NCBI RefSeq assembly: GCF_021390675.1
Contig: NZ_JAJEJV010000004.1
Location: 186,001 to 250,000, forward strand
Direction: 5' to 3'
Source of the DNA: Dyella sp. 2HG41-7
GTDB lineage: Bacteria; Pseudomonadota; Gammaproteobacteria; Xanthomonadales; Rhodanobacteraceae
DNA: 64,000 bases
Below the pieces are notes generated by a model, which was given only the letters and a program-made list of their open reading frames with translations, did no database searches and was not told the origin of the DNA. The position numbers and the translations under genes are program-made. Position 1 is the stretch's first letter. Every line of letters begins with the position of its first letter. Positions 1-8,878 of the stretch are shown one piece after another.

Positions 1-339
1 CTGTCGGCGCTGTCGGTGGACGACTTCAAGCGCATCCTGCGCGAACCGCACAATGCGTTGACCAAACAGTACGTGGCCTTGCTCGGCACCGAGGGCGTCT
101 CCCTCACCTTCGACGAGACCGGCATCGACCGGCTGGCCGAGGTGGCCTACCAAGTGAACGAGCGCACCGAAAACATCGGCGCCCGCCGCCTTCACACCGT
201 GATGGAGCGTCTTCTGGAGAAGATCTCCTACGAAGCTGCGGACAAATCCGGCGAAAACTATGTGATCAGCGCCGAATATGTGGATAAGAATCTCGCCAGC
301 CTGGTGCAGGACGAGGATTTGAGCCGGTATATCCTCTGA
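1..339 (+). CDS. hslU: HslU (ClpY) ATPase subunit of the HslUV protease, C-terminal fragment
   Basis: This is the last 112 residues of the AAA+ unfoldase that feeds substrates to the HslV peptidase in the cytoplasm. The reading frame is open from base 1, so the gene starts outside the window. The fragment has the sensor-2 region ([17 protein letters not shown]) and the canonical HslU ending SRYIL; the exposed C-terminal tail of HslU docks into HslV and activates it. hslV is expected just upstream. Identity is firm from the family-specific tail; the nucleotide-binding part is not visible. Confidence 0.96.
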   Translation: MSALSVDDFKRILREPHNALTKQYVALLGTEGVSLTFDETGIDRLAEVAYQVNERTENIGARRLHTVMERLLEKISYEAADKSGENYVISAEYVDKNLASLVQDEDLSRYIL

Positions 340-448
340 CTCGGGGGATATACATTAAGTGATTGTATAGTAAGAATATTATAGGTTCATCGAGGCGGTT
401 AGCGGGCTGTAAACAAGCGGTCGGACCCCCTCTGGTAAAATATTGACC

Positions 449-1063
449 ATGGGCAAGATCATTGAACTGAAGACCACCGGTCAGCGTGCGCAACTCCGCG
501 AAGCGCAACAGAAGCAGCAACTGGTGAGGTTATGGCGCGGCGAACTCGAACACGGCAGCTTCTGCGGTTACGTCGCCAGTGTGGGCCGGGAATTTTTCCT
601 GTTGTGGGTCGTCGGTGACGGCATCACCTACGACGGCATGTACGTCATGCGTCACCGCGACATCACCGAGCTCGAAACGCCGGACAAGCACGCGAACTTT
701 ATGGAGAAGGCGCTGACGCTGAAGAACCTGGTGCCGCGTCTCCCGCCGAGCTTCCCGCTCGACACTATTCGCGAGGTGGTGCAATCGGCCAGCGCGACGG
801 CGCCGGTGATCGGCGTGCATGTGGACAGCGAAGACGAGTCGGAAGTCTGCTATATCGGTCGCTTGATCAGCGTCGAAGAAGACGGTTTCAACATGCAGGA
901 AATCACCCCCGACGCGGAGTGGCTGCGCGAACCGTCCTTCTTCGCGTGGGACGAAGTGTCCACCGTGACGATGGAAGACGGCTACGCGCAATCCCTGCTC
1001 GCCGTGGCGGGCGCGCCGCCGCCGCTCGTACAAGGCGATTCCGGCGTCGGCCAGGCGCACTGA
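449..1063 (+). CDS. Conserved hypothetical protein with two similar beta-rich halves
   Basis: A cytoplasmic protein of 204 residues with no signal peptide or membrane segment. I do not recognise the family. Two stretches resemble each other: about residues 27-75 (GELEHGSFCGYV... ending RHRDITELE) and about 130-185 (CYIGRLISVEEDGF... ending WDEVSTVTMEDGY). Each has a short strand-rich pattern closing with an acidic D-I/V-(T/S) motif. This suggests a tandem duplication of a small beta-barrel such as an Sm-like fold, which is inference only. An in-frame TTG lies 6 bases upstream; ATG at 449 is preferred. The gene follows hslU by about 110 bases in the same direction and ends at a good terminator, so it may be its own unit. 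Confidence 0.75.
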   Translation: MGKIIELKTTGQRAQLREAQQKQQLVRLWRGELEHGSFCGYVASVGREFFLLWVVGDGITYDGMYVMRHRDITELETPDKHANFMEKALTLKNLVPRLPPSFPLDTIREVVQSASATAPVIGVHVDSEDESEVCYIGRLISVEEDGFNMQEITPDAEWLREPSFFAWDEVSTVTMEDGYAQSLLAVAGAPPPLVQGDSGVGQAH

Positions 1064-1079
1064 ATCTTTCGACACAAAG

Positions 1080-1108
1080 AAGCCCGCCGTTTGGCGGGCT
1101 TTGTTTTT
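1080..1108 (+). terminator. Rho-independent terminator, probably bidirectional
   Basis: Nine-base stem AAGCCCGCC / GGCGGGCTT with a GTTT loop, followed by TGTTTTT. On the opposite strand the hairpin is followed by TTTGT, so it can also serve the convergent glutathione transferase gene that ends at 1118. Confidence 0.85.
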
Positions 1109-1117
1109 GGCGTATTG

Positions 1118-1804
1118 CTAACGACCGAACAGGTGACGTCGCGCCTCTTCGTCTGTGCGCAAATCGACTCGTCCTTCGATGGTATCGGCGATCGCGTAGG
1201 CTTTACGTGTCGCCTCGCGATCGCGAATGCGCTCGAACCAACGCTTCACGTTGGGATAGTCGGCGAGATCGATGCTTTGATTTTCGTGCGACACCGTCCA
1301 CGGATACGCCGCGATATCGGCGATGCTGTATTCCTTGCCTGCAAGAAAATCGCGCCCTGCCAGGCGTTTGTCGAGCACCCCGTACAAACGCTGCGTTTCG
1401 CGTACATAGCGATCGATCGCGTAAGGAATCTTTTCCGGCGCGTAGCGATTGAAGTGATGGTTCTGCCCCAGCATCGGCCCCAGGCCGCCCACCTGCCAGA
1501 ACAACCATTCCATCACCATGGTGCGACCGCGCAGATCCGAGGGCAGAAATCGCCCGGTTTTTTCGGCCAGATACTGCAAGATCGCACCCGACTCAAACAC
1601 GCTGATCGGTTCGCCGCCGTCCGCAGGTTTTGTATCGACCATCGCCGGCATACGGTTGTTGGGGGATATCTTGAGATACGCGGGATCGAATTGTTCGCCC
1701 TTGCCGATGTTCACCGGCTTGATGGTGTAGGGCAGACCGGTTTCTTCGAGAAACATCGTGATCTTGTGACCATTCGGGGTAGGCCAGTAATGCAGCTCGA
1801 TCAT
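1118..1804 (-). CDS. yfcG: Glutathione S-transferase, Nu class (YfcG-like)
   Basis: Cytosolic thiol transferase of 228 residues, close to the length of E. coli YfcG, which reduces disulfides and peroxides with glutathione. The thioredoxin-like N-terminal domain carries TPNGHK (the Thr/Asn that contact glutathione in YfcG), the cis-proline region SPNNRMPA and the ESGAILQYLAEKTG glutathione-binding segment. The helical C-terminal domain has WQVGGLGPMLGQNHHF, typical of the Nu class. It is a single gene converging on the hypothetical gene at 449-1063. The native substrate cannot be read from the sequence. Confidence 0.93.
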   Translation of the reverse strand: MIELHYWPTPNGHKITMFLEETGLPYTIKPVNIGKGEQFDPAYLKISPNNRMPAMVDTKPADGGEPISVFESGAILQYLAEKTGRFLPSDLRGRTMVMEWLFWQVGGLGPMLGQNHHFNRYAPEKIPYAIDRYVRETQRLYGVLDKRLAGRDFLAGKEYSIADIAAYPWTVSHENQSIDLADYPNVKRWFERIRDREATRKAYAIADTIEGRVDLRTDEEARRHLFGR

Positions 1805-1988
1805 GGTCGGCTCCTAGGCGGGTATGTCATCAGCGTCGGGGTCGGGTCGCAGGCTTTCAAGGTTGCGAAACATTACGCGCGACGGCGCGAAGAAGAACGC
1901 TGGGTTCTGTAAACGACAGAGCGCCTGCTTCGTTTCCGCGATGGCCGGCCTCGACAGAAGGCCTCAACCCGAAGACTCGGAGAGACCC

Positions 1989-2459
1989 ATGAAGACCATC
2001 GCCACGTGTTTCGCCGTGCTTGGCCTGGCGCTCAGCGCCACGACCTTCGCACCCGTTGGTTTCGCGCAGGACAGCAGTGCGCCGGCCAGCATGCAAGATG
2101 CTTCATCTACCGGTATGCAACATCGTGCACCCGATCCACAGAAACAAGCCGCACGACTAAGCAAGCGCCTGGGACTGAACGACGATCAGTCGTCCAAGAT
2201 CGCCTCGATTCTGCAAAATCGTCAACAGCAACTCATGGCGACGCGCAGCGACAGTTCGCTTTCGCCGCAGGATCGCCGCGCCAAGATGCGATCGATCCAG
2301 CAGAATACGGATTCGCAAATCAACGCCGTCCTCACGCCGGACCAACAGTCGCAATACGCGACCATGAAGCAGAACATGAAGAATCGCCGGCAGAATGCGC
2401 GCGGCAATCCGAATGGGTCGAGCTCATCGGATAATGGATCGGATAGCGACAGTCACTGA
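1989..2459 (+). CDS. Small exported LTXXQ/Spy-like protein
   Basis: 156 residues with a Sec signal peptide (MKTIATC, a hydrophobic core, predicted cleavage near GFA-QD at about residue 27). The mature part is hydrophilic and helical and rich in Gln and Arg, with LGLNDDQSSKIASIL and LTPDQQSQYATM. The repeated L-x-x-x-Q helix pattern is seen in periplasmic LTXXQ (Spy/CpxP) proteins, which act as chaperones or envelope-stress sensors. The tail is Ser/Asn/Asp-rich and probably disordered. ATG at 1989 follows GGAGAG; a longer upstream frame lacks a ribosome site. A strong hairpin follows the stop. The exact function is inferred from pattern only. Confidence 0.75.
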   Translation: MKTIATCFAVLGLALSATTFAPVGFAQDSSAPASMQDASSTGMQHRAPDPQKQAARLSKRLGLNDDQSSKIASILQNRQQQLMATRSDSSLSPQDRRAKMRSIQQNTDSQINAVLTPDQQSQYATMKQNMKNRRQNARGNPNGSSSSDNGSDSDSH

Positions 2460-2474
2460 GCCAACACGTCGGCT

Positions 2475-2513
2475 CGTACAGGCGCGCGCTACCGTTCGCG
2501 CGCTTGTACGTTT
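2475..2513 (+). terminator. Rho-independent terminator after the LTXXQ protein gene
   Basis: A 14-base stem (2475-2488 with 2497-2510, one G-T pair) and an 8-base loop, followed by TTTACG. The stem is strong but the T tract short. It separates the small exported protein gene from ribokinase. Confidence 0.7.
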
Positions 2514-2549
2514 ACGCTCTCGCCCATCCTTCGCAATGCGAGAGCATTT

Positions 2550-3443
2550 ATGACACGCCTGGTTGTCGTCGGCAGCATCAATATGGATCTGGTGACGGTG
2601 GCGGCGCGTTTTCCCGCACCGGGCGAAACCTTGATCGGCGACCGGTTTGTTTCCGTGCATGGCGGCAAAGGCGGCAACCAAGCGGTCGCTGCCGCACGTT
2701 TGGGCGCGGAAGTGCATATGATTGCCGCAATCGGCGACGACGCGTTCGGCGATCCGCTGCGCGACGGACTCGCCAGCGAGGGCGTCAGCATCGAACACAT
2801 CGCGCGCGTGGAAGGCAGCAGCGGCACGGCGTCGATCACGGTCGCCAACGGCGAAAATGAAATCGTGGTGGTTCCCGGCGCCAATGCACAACTCACGCCT
2901 GCGCACGTTTCGAAAGCGCAGCAAGTCATCGCCAGCGCCGACGCGGTGCTGGTGCAAATGGAAATCCCTTTGGAAACGGTGGAAGCCACGCTGCGTATCG
3001 CGGATGCGCAACGCGTGCCGGTGATTCTCAATCCTGCGCCGGCACAACCGTTGCCGTCCGAATGGTTACGCCTGGCGCGCTATATCACGCCGAATCAACA
3101 CGAATTGGCGACGTTGCTTGGCGCGGACGCGTCGGAGGATTTTCGCAGCCTGATGCGTCGCGCGCCGTGTCCGGTGGTGTTGACGCGCGGCGGCGAAGGC
3201 GCGTGGTTTCGGGAAGAGGGCGAACCGCAACATCAAGCGGGGTTCGATGTGGAAGTGGTGGACAGCACCGGGGCGGGCGACACGTTCAACGCCGCATTCG
3301 CGGTGTATCTGCACGAGGGTTTGCCGATCGCCGTACGCAAAGCGTGCGCGGCGGCGGCGTTGTCAGTCACACGCCTTGGCGCACGCGGCGGCATGCCGCA
3401 TCCGGCGGAAGTAGAGGCGTTGCTGGCGCGACAGCGCGTGTGA
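2550..3443 (+). CDS. rbsK: Ribokinase (PfkB family)
   Basis: Phosphorylates D-ribose to ribose 5-phosphate with ATP in the cytoplasm. The 297-residue length matches ribokinase. Visible family marks are the substrate-binding GSINMD near the N-terminus, GGKGGNQA at about residue 42, the anion-hole and catalytic motif GAGDTF with base Asp244, and NPAPA around residue 162. No ribose transporter or rbs regulator is adjacent, so the gene stands alone. Its stop codon directly abuts the stop of mnmE on the other strand. Another PfkB sugar or nucleoside kinase cannot be fully excluded, but the motifs fit ribokinase best. Confidence 0.88.
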   Translation: MTRLVVVGSINMDLVTVAARFPAPGETLIGDRFVSVHGGKGGNQAVAAARLGAEVHMIAAIGDDAFGDPLRDGLASEGVSIEHIARVEGSSGTASITVANGENEIVVVPGANAQLTPAHVSKAQQVIASADAVLVQMEIPLETVEATLRIADAQRVPVILNPAPAQPLPSEWLRLARYITPNQHELATLLGADASEDFRSLMRRAPCPVVLTRGGEGAWFREEGEPQHQAGFDVEVVDSTGAGDTFNAAFAVYLHEGLPIAVRKACAAAALSVTRLGARGGMPHPAEVEALLARQRV

Positions 3444-4802
3444 TTACTTGCCGATGCAGAACGAGCTGAAGATAGCGCCGAGCAGATCGTCGCTGCTGTA
3501 AGTACCGGTGATCTCGCCGAGTGCGTGCTGCGCCTGACGCAGTTCTTCGGCAGCCAGTTCGCCGGCGCGCGCATCGATCAGCACGTGCGCGGTGCGATCC
3601 AAATGATCGGATACGCGTTCGAGCGCCAACACGTGACGGCGACGCGCGCTAAACGCGCCTTCGCCGCTGCCCGCACCGGCCAGTTGTTTTAGATGTCCGC
3701 GCAAGGCGTCGAGGCCTTGGCCTGTTTTTACCGAGAGCCATAACCAGTGCGCGCCGTCGCGCTCTTCGACATGGGATGGCATCGCATCGAGATCGATCTT
3801 GTTGATGACGACGATTCGTTCGACGCCGGCAGGTAGATCCGTCAGCCATGCGAGATCGTCTTTCGCATGCTGCACGTCGGTCACCAACAACACGACATCG
3901 GCACGCTCGCGTTCACCGTGCGCGCGACGCACGCCTTCGCGTTCGACCGGATCGTGCGTGTCACGCAAGCCTGCGGTATCGGCCAACTCAAGTGCGATAC
4001 CGTCCAGCGAAATGCTTTCGCGCAATACATCACGCGTCGTGCCGGCGATTTCGGTGACGATGGCGCGTTCGCTGCCAGCCATGGCGTTGAGCAAACTCGA
4101 TTTGCCGGCGTTGGGGCGACCGACGATGGCGATGCGCAAGCCGTCATTGAGCCGCACGCCGCGTTGCGCTTCGCGCAGTAAGTCAGTCAGTTGCGCGCGT
4201 AACGCGTGCAGCTTTTGCGCGATGGCGGGATCGGCGAGAAAGTCGATTTCTTCTTCGGGAAAGTCGATCGCCGCTTCGATGTGTACGCGCAACAAGATCA
4301 AGGATTGCAGCAATGCGTCGACTTTGCGCGAGAACACACCTTCCATCGACTGCAACGCCGCCCGCGCGCCGGCTTGCGAGCGCGCGGCGATCAGATCGGC
4401 GACGGCTTCCGCCTGCGCTAGATCGAGTTTGCCGTTGAGGAAGGCGCGTTCGGTGAATTCGCCGGGACGGGCCAGACGCGCGCCGAGTTCGCAGACACGA
4501 CGCAACAACAAGTCCAACAACACCGCGCTGCCGTGACCCTGCAGTTCCAGCACATGTTCGCCGGTGTACGACGCGGGGGCGGGGAAATAAAGCAGCAGAC
4601 CACGATCGATCAGCCGATTGTCCGTATCGCGAAACGCAGCGAAATGCGCGTGACGCGGCGATGGCGATTTGCGCAGCAACGCTGCCGCGATGGCCGGTAC
4701 GTGCGGACCCGATACGCGCACCACGCCAATACCCGCCGCGCCAGGCGCGCTGGCGATCGCGGCGATGGTGTCGTTGTCGTTATCGGGAAGTGGTGCGGCC
4801 AT
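3444..4802 (-). CDS. mnmE: tRNA uridine-5-carboxymethylaminomethyl modification GTPase MnmE (TrmE)
   Basis: With MnmG it makes the cmnm5 modification at U34 of certain tRNAs. The 452-residue protein has the N-terminal formyl-THF-binding domain (DTIAAIASAPG start), a helical domain, an inserted Ras-like G domain (GRPNAGKSS at about 227, GTTRD, DTAG, NKID) and the invariant C-terminal FCIGK whose Cys is needed for modification. It is the last gene of the rpmH-rnpA-yidC-mnmE minus-strand series, 53 bases after yidC. It converges on rbsK with no intergenic base between the two stops. All motifs are intact. Confidence 0.97.
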   Translation of the reverse strand: MAAPLPDNDNDTIAAIASAPGAAGIGVVRVSGPHVPAIAAALLRKSPSPRHAHFAAFRDTDNRLIDRGLLLYFPAPASYTGEHVLELQGHGSAVLLDLLLRRVCELGARLARPGEFTERAFLNGKLDLAQAEAVADLIAARSQAGARAALQSMEGVFSRKVDALLQSLILLRVHIEAAIDFPEEEIDFLADPAIAQKLHALRAQLTDLLREAQRGVRLNDGLRIAIVGRPNAGKSSLLNAMAGSERAIVTEIAGTTRDVLRESISLDGIALELADTAGLRDTHDPVEREGVRRAHGERERADVVLLVTDVQHAKDDLAWLTDLPAGVERIVVINKIDLDAMPSHVEERDGAHWLWLSVKTGQGLDALRGHLKQLAGAGSGEGAFSARRRHVLALERVSDHLDRTAHVLIDARAGELAAEELRQAQHALGEITGTYSSDDLLGAIFSSFCIGK

Positions 4803-4855
4803 GGCGCATCAGCATAACCGCAGCGGGCGGCACATGGCCGCCCGCGCGAGGTCGA

Positions 4856-6541
4856 TCAGGCAGCTGCCTTGGCTGGCTCGGCGTCGGCTCGGCGCATCAT
4901 CCACCACTGCTGCAACAGTCGGCACAAACCGTTGACGACGTAATACAGCACGAGACCGGACGGGAAGAACAGGAAGATCACCGCGAACATCAGCGGCATG
5001 AACTTCATCATTTTCTGTTGCGCCGGATCCATACCCGGCTGCACCGGCATCAACCACTGCTGCACCAGCATCACGACGGTGTAGAGCACCGGCAAGACGA
5101 AATACGGATCGGCGGCGGACAGATCGTGAATCCAGCCGAAGAACGGCGCCTGACGCAGCTCCACGCTATCGCGCAGCACGTAATACAAGCCGTAGAAGAT
5201 CGGAATGGTGATCAGCAACGGCAAGCAACCGGCTGCGGGGTTCACCTTTTCCTTCTTGTACAGCTCCATCATCGCCTGCTGCATTTTCTGGCGATCATCG
5301 CCGTAGCGTTCTTTCAACGCATCGATGCGCGGCTTCAGCTTGCGCATCTTGTTCGACGAGGCGAACTGCGCATTGGTGAACTTGAACGTAGCCAGGTTGA
5401 TCAGCAGCACCAGCAGGATGATCGACACACCCCAGTTGCCGGTGAGCTTGTCGAATTGGGCCAGAATCCAGTGCAGCGGTTCGGCGAAGATTTTCAGCCA
5501 ACCGTAGTCGATGGTGAGATCAAGACCCGGCGCGATGGTGGCCAGCTGATCGGGCAGTTTGGGACCGATATATAGCTGCGCTTTGCTGCTCGCCTGTTGA
5601 CCGGGCGCAACGCTGATTTGCGGACCGACGCTGCGAATCGCATAGCGCGGCGCGCCGTGTTCTTCGTTAACGATGGTGGTGGTGAAGGTGTCCGCTTCGC
5701 TCGACGGCGGAATCCACGCGCCGAGGAAGTACTGCTGCATCATCGCCACCCAACCGCCGGTGGCCTGCTTTTGCAGCGGGCTCTTCTCAAATTTGTCGAA
5801 GGTCAGCTTGTCGAATTTCTGATCCGGCGTGTACCACGCGGCGCCGAAAAATCCGTAGCGCGATTGATCGGACATGCGCTGCAGGAAGTTGCTGTACACC
5901 GGTTCGGGGCGATTGGCGCGCAGGAATTGACGATACGCGTTGCCGTCCCAGGTTTTACCGCTGCCGTTGTCGATCTGTTGATCCAGATCGATCACGTAGC
6001 TGCCGCGATGCAAGGTGTAACGTTTGACGACTTTCACGCCGGACGCATCGGTCCAGGTAAGGTCGACGTTCAACGCGTCTTGACCATCGGCAAGCACGTA
6101 GCTGGTCTGCGCGCTCTGGAAGATCGCGCGATGATCGGGCGCCGCGCCGTCCGCGCTCACCAAACCGCTTTGCGCAGCGAAGTAATCGATGCTGCCGTCG
6201 TCGAGCAGACGGATCGAAGCCGGATCAGGATCCTTCTTCGTGCGCGGCGTCACTGGATACTTCAACAATTCCGAGCGAACGATGCTGCCGCCGCGCGTGT
6301 CGATAGTCAGGCGCAGAACGTCGGTGGTAACGGTGACGAGCTGCCCCGTACCCGTTTCGCCGCCGCCGCTGCTGTTCGCAATGCTGGGCGTAGCGCCCGG
6401 CGTGGCATTGCTGTTTTCAGCCGTCGTCGACGTATTCGTGGTTGGAAGCGGATGAGGACCGTAGTCTTGTTCCCACTGCGTCCACAACAGATACGCGACG
6501 GCCAGCAGGGCGAAGAGAAGGAAGGTGCGCGTTTGATTCAT
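4856..6541 (-). CDS. yidC: Membrane protein insertase YidC
   Basis: Inserts and folds inner-membrane proteins alone or with SecYEG. 561 residues, as in Gram-negative YidC: the N-terminal anchor MNQTRTFLLFALLAVAYLLW, a linker rich in Ser, Thr and Asn, a large periplasmic beta domain (about 60-340) and the conserved C-terminal hydrophobic core containing FKFTNAQFASSNKMRKL and the LLITIPIFYGLYYVL segment. The start chosen at 6541 gives the canonical N-terminus; the frame continues upstream but the extension is not family-like. rnpA ends 36 bases upstream, leaving no room for the small yidD gene often found there. Confidence 0.97.
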   Translation of the reverse strand: MNQTRTFLLFALLAVAYLLWTQWEQDYGPHPLPTTNTSTTAENSNATPGATPSIANSSGGGETGTGQLVTVTTDVLRLTIDTRGGSIVRSELLKYPVTPRTKKDPDPASIRLLDDGSIDYFAAQSGLVSADGAAPDHRAIFQSAQTSYVLADGQDALNVDLTWTDASGVKVVKRYTLHRGSYVIDLDQQIDNGSGKTWDGNAYRQFLRANRPEPVYSNFLQRMSDQSRYGFFGAAWYTPDQKFDKLTFDKFEKSPLQKQATGGWVAMMQQYFLGAWIPPSSEADTFTTTIVNEEHGAPRYAIRSVGPQISVAPGQQASSKAQLYIGPKLPDQLATIAPGLDLTIDYGWLKIFAEPLHWILAQFDKLTGNWGVSIILLVLLINLATFKFTNAQFASSNKMRKLKPRIDALKERYGDDRQKMQQAMMELYKKEKVNPAAGCLPLLITIPIFYGLYYVLRDSVELRQAPFFGWIHDLSAADPYFVLPVLYTVVMLVQQWLMPVQPGMDPAQQKMMKFMPLMFAVIFLFFPSGLVLYYVVNGLCRLLQQWWMMRRADAEPAKAAA

Positions 6542-6576
6542 CGCGTAGCGATCCGGAGGGATGGAAAAGAGGGAGA

Positions 6577-6957
6577 TCAGCGGATCATTGTGGAGGTGTC
6601 GCCGTCGTGCTTCAACGGCGGCAATTTGCGCCACAGCGCATCGAGCTCGGCCAACAGCGCCGGTCCGGCAATGTTGCAGGCTTGTTCGCGGGCCAGAATC
6701 ATCAGATCCACGGGTGGAAGCCGATGCCGGGCGCGTCGAAACGACTCACGCACGAGCCGCTTGATGCGATTGCGGTCGACAGCAAGCTTGGAAACCCGTT
6801 TGGAGATGGCTAGACCTAGGCGGGCGTGCCCGAGGTCATTCTGGCGATAGCGCACAGAAAAACAGCGGCTGCCGAGGCGGCCGCTGTCTTGACGCAAGAC
6901 GGCAAAGTCACCGGCTCGGCGAATCCGCGCCTCGCGCGGTAGGCCGGCGGTGCCCAT
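6577..6957 (-). CDS. rnpA: Ribonuclease P protein component
   Basis: Basic protein subunit that helps the RNase P RNA remove 5' leaders from tRNA precursors. 126 residues with the family motif RNRIKRLVRESFR at about 63-75 and the aromatic-basic FSVRYR strand near residue 33. It lies 12 bases downstream of rpmH, the arrangement conserved across bacteria. The C-terminal end is a little longer than in E. coli. Confidence 0.95.
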   Translation of the reverse strand: MGTAGLPREARIRRAGDFAVLRQDSGRLGSRCFSVRYRQNDLGHARLGLAISKRVSKLAVDRNRIKRLVRESFRRARHRLPPVDLMILAREQACNIAGPALLAELDALWRKLPPLKHDGDTSTMIR

Positions 6958-6969
6958 AAGCGCAGTCGC

Positions 6970-7104
6970 TTACGGGATCAGGCGCTTGCGGCCCTTGGCG
7001 CGACGTGCATTGAGCACCTTGCGACCATCGGCCGTGGCCATACGAGCACGAAAGCCGTGCGTGCGGGCGCGCTTGAGCTTGCTGGGCTGGAAGGTCCGCT
7101 TCAT
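6970..7104 (-). CDS. rpmH: 50S ribosomal protein L34
   Basis: A 44-residue, very basic ribosomal protein. The translation begins [18 protein letters not shown], contains [20 protein letters not shown] and ends RLIP, the standard L34 pattern. A near-consensus Shine-Dalgarno (AGGAGG) sits about 5 bases before the ATG at 7104. It heads the rpmH-rnpA-yidC-mnmE series and is divergent from dnaA across an origin-linked region. Confidence 0.98.
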   Translation of the reverse strand: MKRTFQPSKLKRARTHGFRARMATADGRKVLNARRAKGRKRLIP

Positions 7105-7285
7105 GGCTTCCTCCTGTTAAATGGGTGAAAAAGATTGGGAATTATGCGGAATGGCCCCGGTTCGTGTCAAATACTAAAGTGGCGGCAAGTTGTGGATATC
7201 CGTGTGGATAGTTGCCCCATCGGTGCTGCTAGACTCCCTGGTCCACCCTGCGCGAAAGCGCCCTTGCTGTGGCTGAAAAGTATCC
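7105..7285. promoter_or_regulatory. Divergent rpmH / dnaA control region with two DnaA boxes
   Basis: This 181-base region must carry the rpmH promoter (minus) and the dnaA promoter (plus). Two near-consensus DnaA boxes lie in the same orientation, TGTGGATAT at 7191-7199 and TGTGGATAG at 7203-7211, each one base off the reverse complement of TTATCCACA. The placement fits autoregulation of dnaA and/or part of a split origin. Confidence 0.75.
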
Positions 7286-8632
7286 ATGAGTGATTTGTGG
7301 CGGCGCTGTCTGGAGCGTCTTGAAGGTGAATTGAGCGCCGAGGATCTGCACACGTGGCTGATGCCGCTGCAGGCGCGCGACGACGCGGACGGCTTACAGC
7401 TTTACGCGCCCAATCCCTACACCTTGGATGCCGTTCGTGATCGTTACCTGCCCAAGATCGAGGCGGTGCTGACGCTCTTGAACGGTCACAGCCTACCCGT
7501 GCGCCTGGAAGTGGGCTCCAGCAGCGCAGCGGCCGGCGTCAGCCGTCCCGCGGCGTCGACGACGGCCGCCAGGCCGACCCTGGCGGTGGGGGAAGCCGCC
7601 CCGGTGAATTTCACCCACAACCTGGACCCGCACTACACCTTCGAGACCTTCGTCGAGGGCAAATCGAACCAGCTCGGCAAAGCGGCCGCCATGCAGGTTG
7701 CGCAGAATCCCGGCCGCGCCTACAACCCGCTGCTGTTGTACGGCGGCACGGGTCTGGGCAAAACGCATTTGATGCACGCCGCCGGCAACTTGATGCGCGA
7801 ACACAATCCGAATTTCAAAGTGCTGTATCTGCGCTCGGAGCAGTTCGTGGGTTCCATGATCGAAGCGCTGCGCACCAAGAGCATGGATGAATTCAAGCGC
7901 CGCTTCCGTTCGGTGGATGCGCTGCTGATCGACGATATCCAGTTTTTCGCCGGCAAAGACACGACGCAGGAAGAGTTCTTCCACACGTTCAATGCGCTGT
8001 TCGAATCCAAGCAGCAAATCATCTTGACCTGCGATCGTTATCCGAAGGAAGTGGACAAGCTCGAACCGCGCTTGAAATCGCGTCTCGGTTGGGGATTGTC
8101 GGTAGCGATCGAGCCGCCGGATTTCGAAACGCGCGCTGCAATTTTGTTGTCGAAAGCGCACGACAAAGGCGTATCGGTCACCGAGAACGTTGCGATGCTT
8201 TTGGCCAAACGCATTCGCTCGAACGTGCGCGATCTGGAAGGCGCGCTCAACACGCTCGCGGCGCGCGCGAATTTCTACGGCAAACCGATCACCACCGATT
8301 TTGCGGAAGAGACCTTGCGCGATCTACTCGCGACGCACGCGCAAGCGGTCACCGTACCGAACATTCAAAAGATCGTCGCCGAATATTTCGGTGTGCGTTT
8401 GCAGGATTTGCTGTCCAAGCGTCGCGTGCGTTCGCTGGCTAGGCCGCGCCAGATTGCGATGGCGCTGTCCAAGGAACTGACCGAACACAGCCTGCCGGAA
8501 ATCGGCGAAGCGTTCGGTGGCCGCGACCATACGACGGTGCTGCACGCCTGCCGCACCATCCGCAAGCTGTGCGAAACGGATACGCGGATGCGGCAGGATT
8601 GGGAGCAATTGATTCGGACGTTGACCGGCTGA
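7286..8632 (+). CDS. dnaA: Chromosomal replication initiator DnaA
   Basis: Binds DnaA boxes, melts the origin and helps load DnaB. 448 residues: domain I ([16 protein letters not shown]), a short variable domain II rich in Ala/Ser/Thr (about 75-105), the AAA+ domain III from about 110 with Walker [10 protein letters not shown] and Walker [10 protein letters not shown], and domain IV with the helix-turn-helix and signature [15 protein letters not shown]. DnaA boxes are present both upstream and downstream of the gene. dnaN follows after 246 bases. Confidence 0.98.
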   Translation: MSDLWRRCLERLEGELSAEDLHTWLMPLQARDDADGLQLYAPNPYTLDAVRDRYLPKIEAVLTLLNGHSLPVRLEVGSSSAAAGVSRPAASTTAARPTLAVGEAAPVNFTHNLDPHYTFETFVEGKSNQLGKAAAMQVAQNPGRAYNPLLLYGGTGLGKTHLMHAAGNLMREHNPNFKVLYLRSEQFVGSMIEALRTKSMDEFKRRFRSVDALLIDDIQFFAGKDTTQEEFFHTFNALFESKQQIILTCDRYPKEVDKLEPRLKSRLGWGLSVAIEPPDFETRAAILLSKAHDKGVSVTENVAMLLAKRIRSNVRDLEGALNTLAARANFYGKPITTDFAEETLRDLLATHAQAVTVPNIQKIVAEYFGVRLQDLLSKRRVRSLARPRQIAMALSKELTEHSLPEIGEAFGGRDHTTVLHACRTIRKLCETDTRMRQDWEQLIRTLTG

Positions 8633-8878
8633 TGGCGCGTTATTGAATAAGCGCTTGAAAACTGGGCGGGTATCCTGTGGATAATATGAAGACGCTTTGA
8701 TGCTCCAAACTTATCCACTGGCGATGCACAAGTCGTAAAGACATCCAGGCACAAGGGGGTTGATCATTAACCCTTTGTTTGTAAAGGATAAATTTGAGTT
8801 TTCAAGTTGTCCACCGCCTCTGCTGCAACCACTACTCTTCTTTTAAAAACAGAACTGCAGGATAGGGAAAGCACAAAC
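8633..8878. other. Probable chromosomal origin region (oriC), dnaA-dnaN intergenic
   Basis: The 246-base gap contains a perfect DnaA box in reverse orientation (TGTGGATAA, 8676-8684), a one-mismatch box TTATCCACT (8711-8719) and a weaker TTGTCCACC near 8797. An AT-rich stretch at about 8761-8800 could be the unwinding element. With the two boxes upstream of dnaA this looks like the split gammaproteobacterial origin. The dnaN promoter should also lie here. Inference from position and boxes; no strand-composition plot was done. Confidence 0.75.

Noticed and set aside
340-448. AT-rich stretch between hslU and the next gene as a promoter
   Set aside because: Several TATA-like hexamers can be picked but none pairs with a good -35 at suitable spacing, so no promoter is called.
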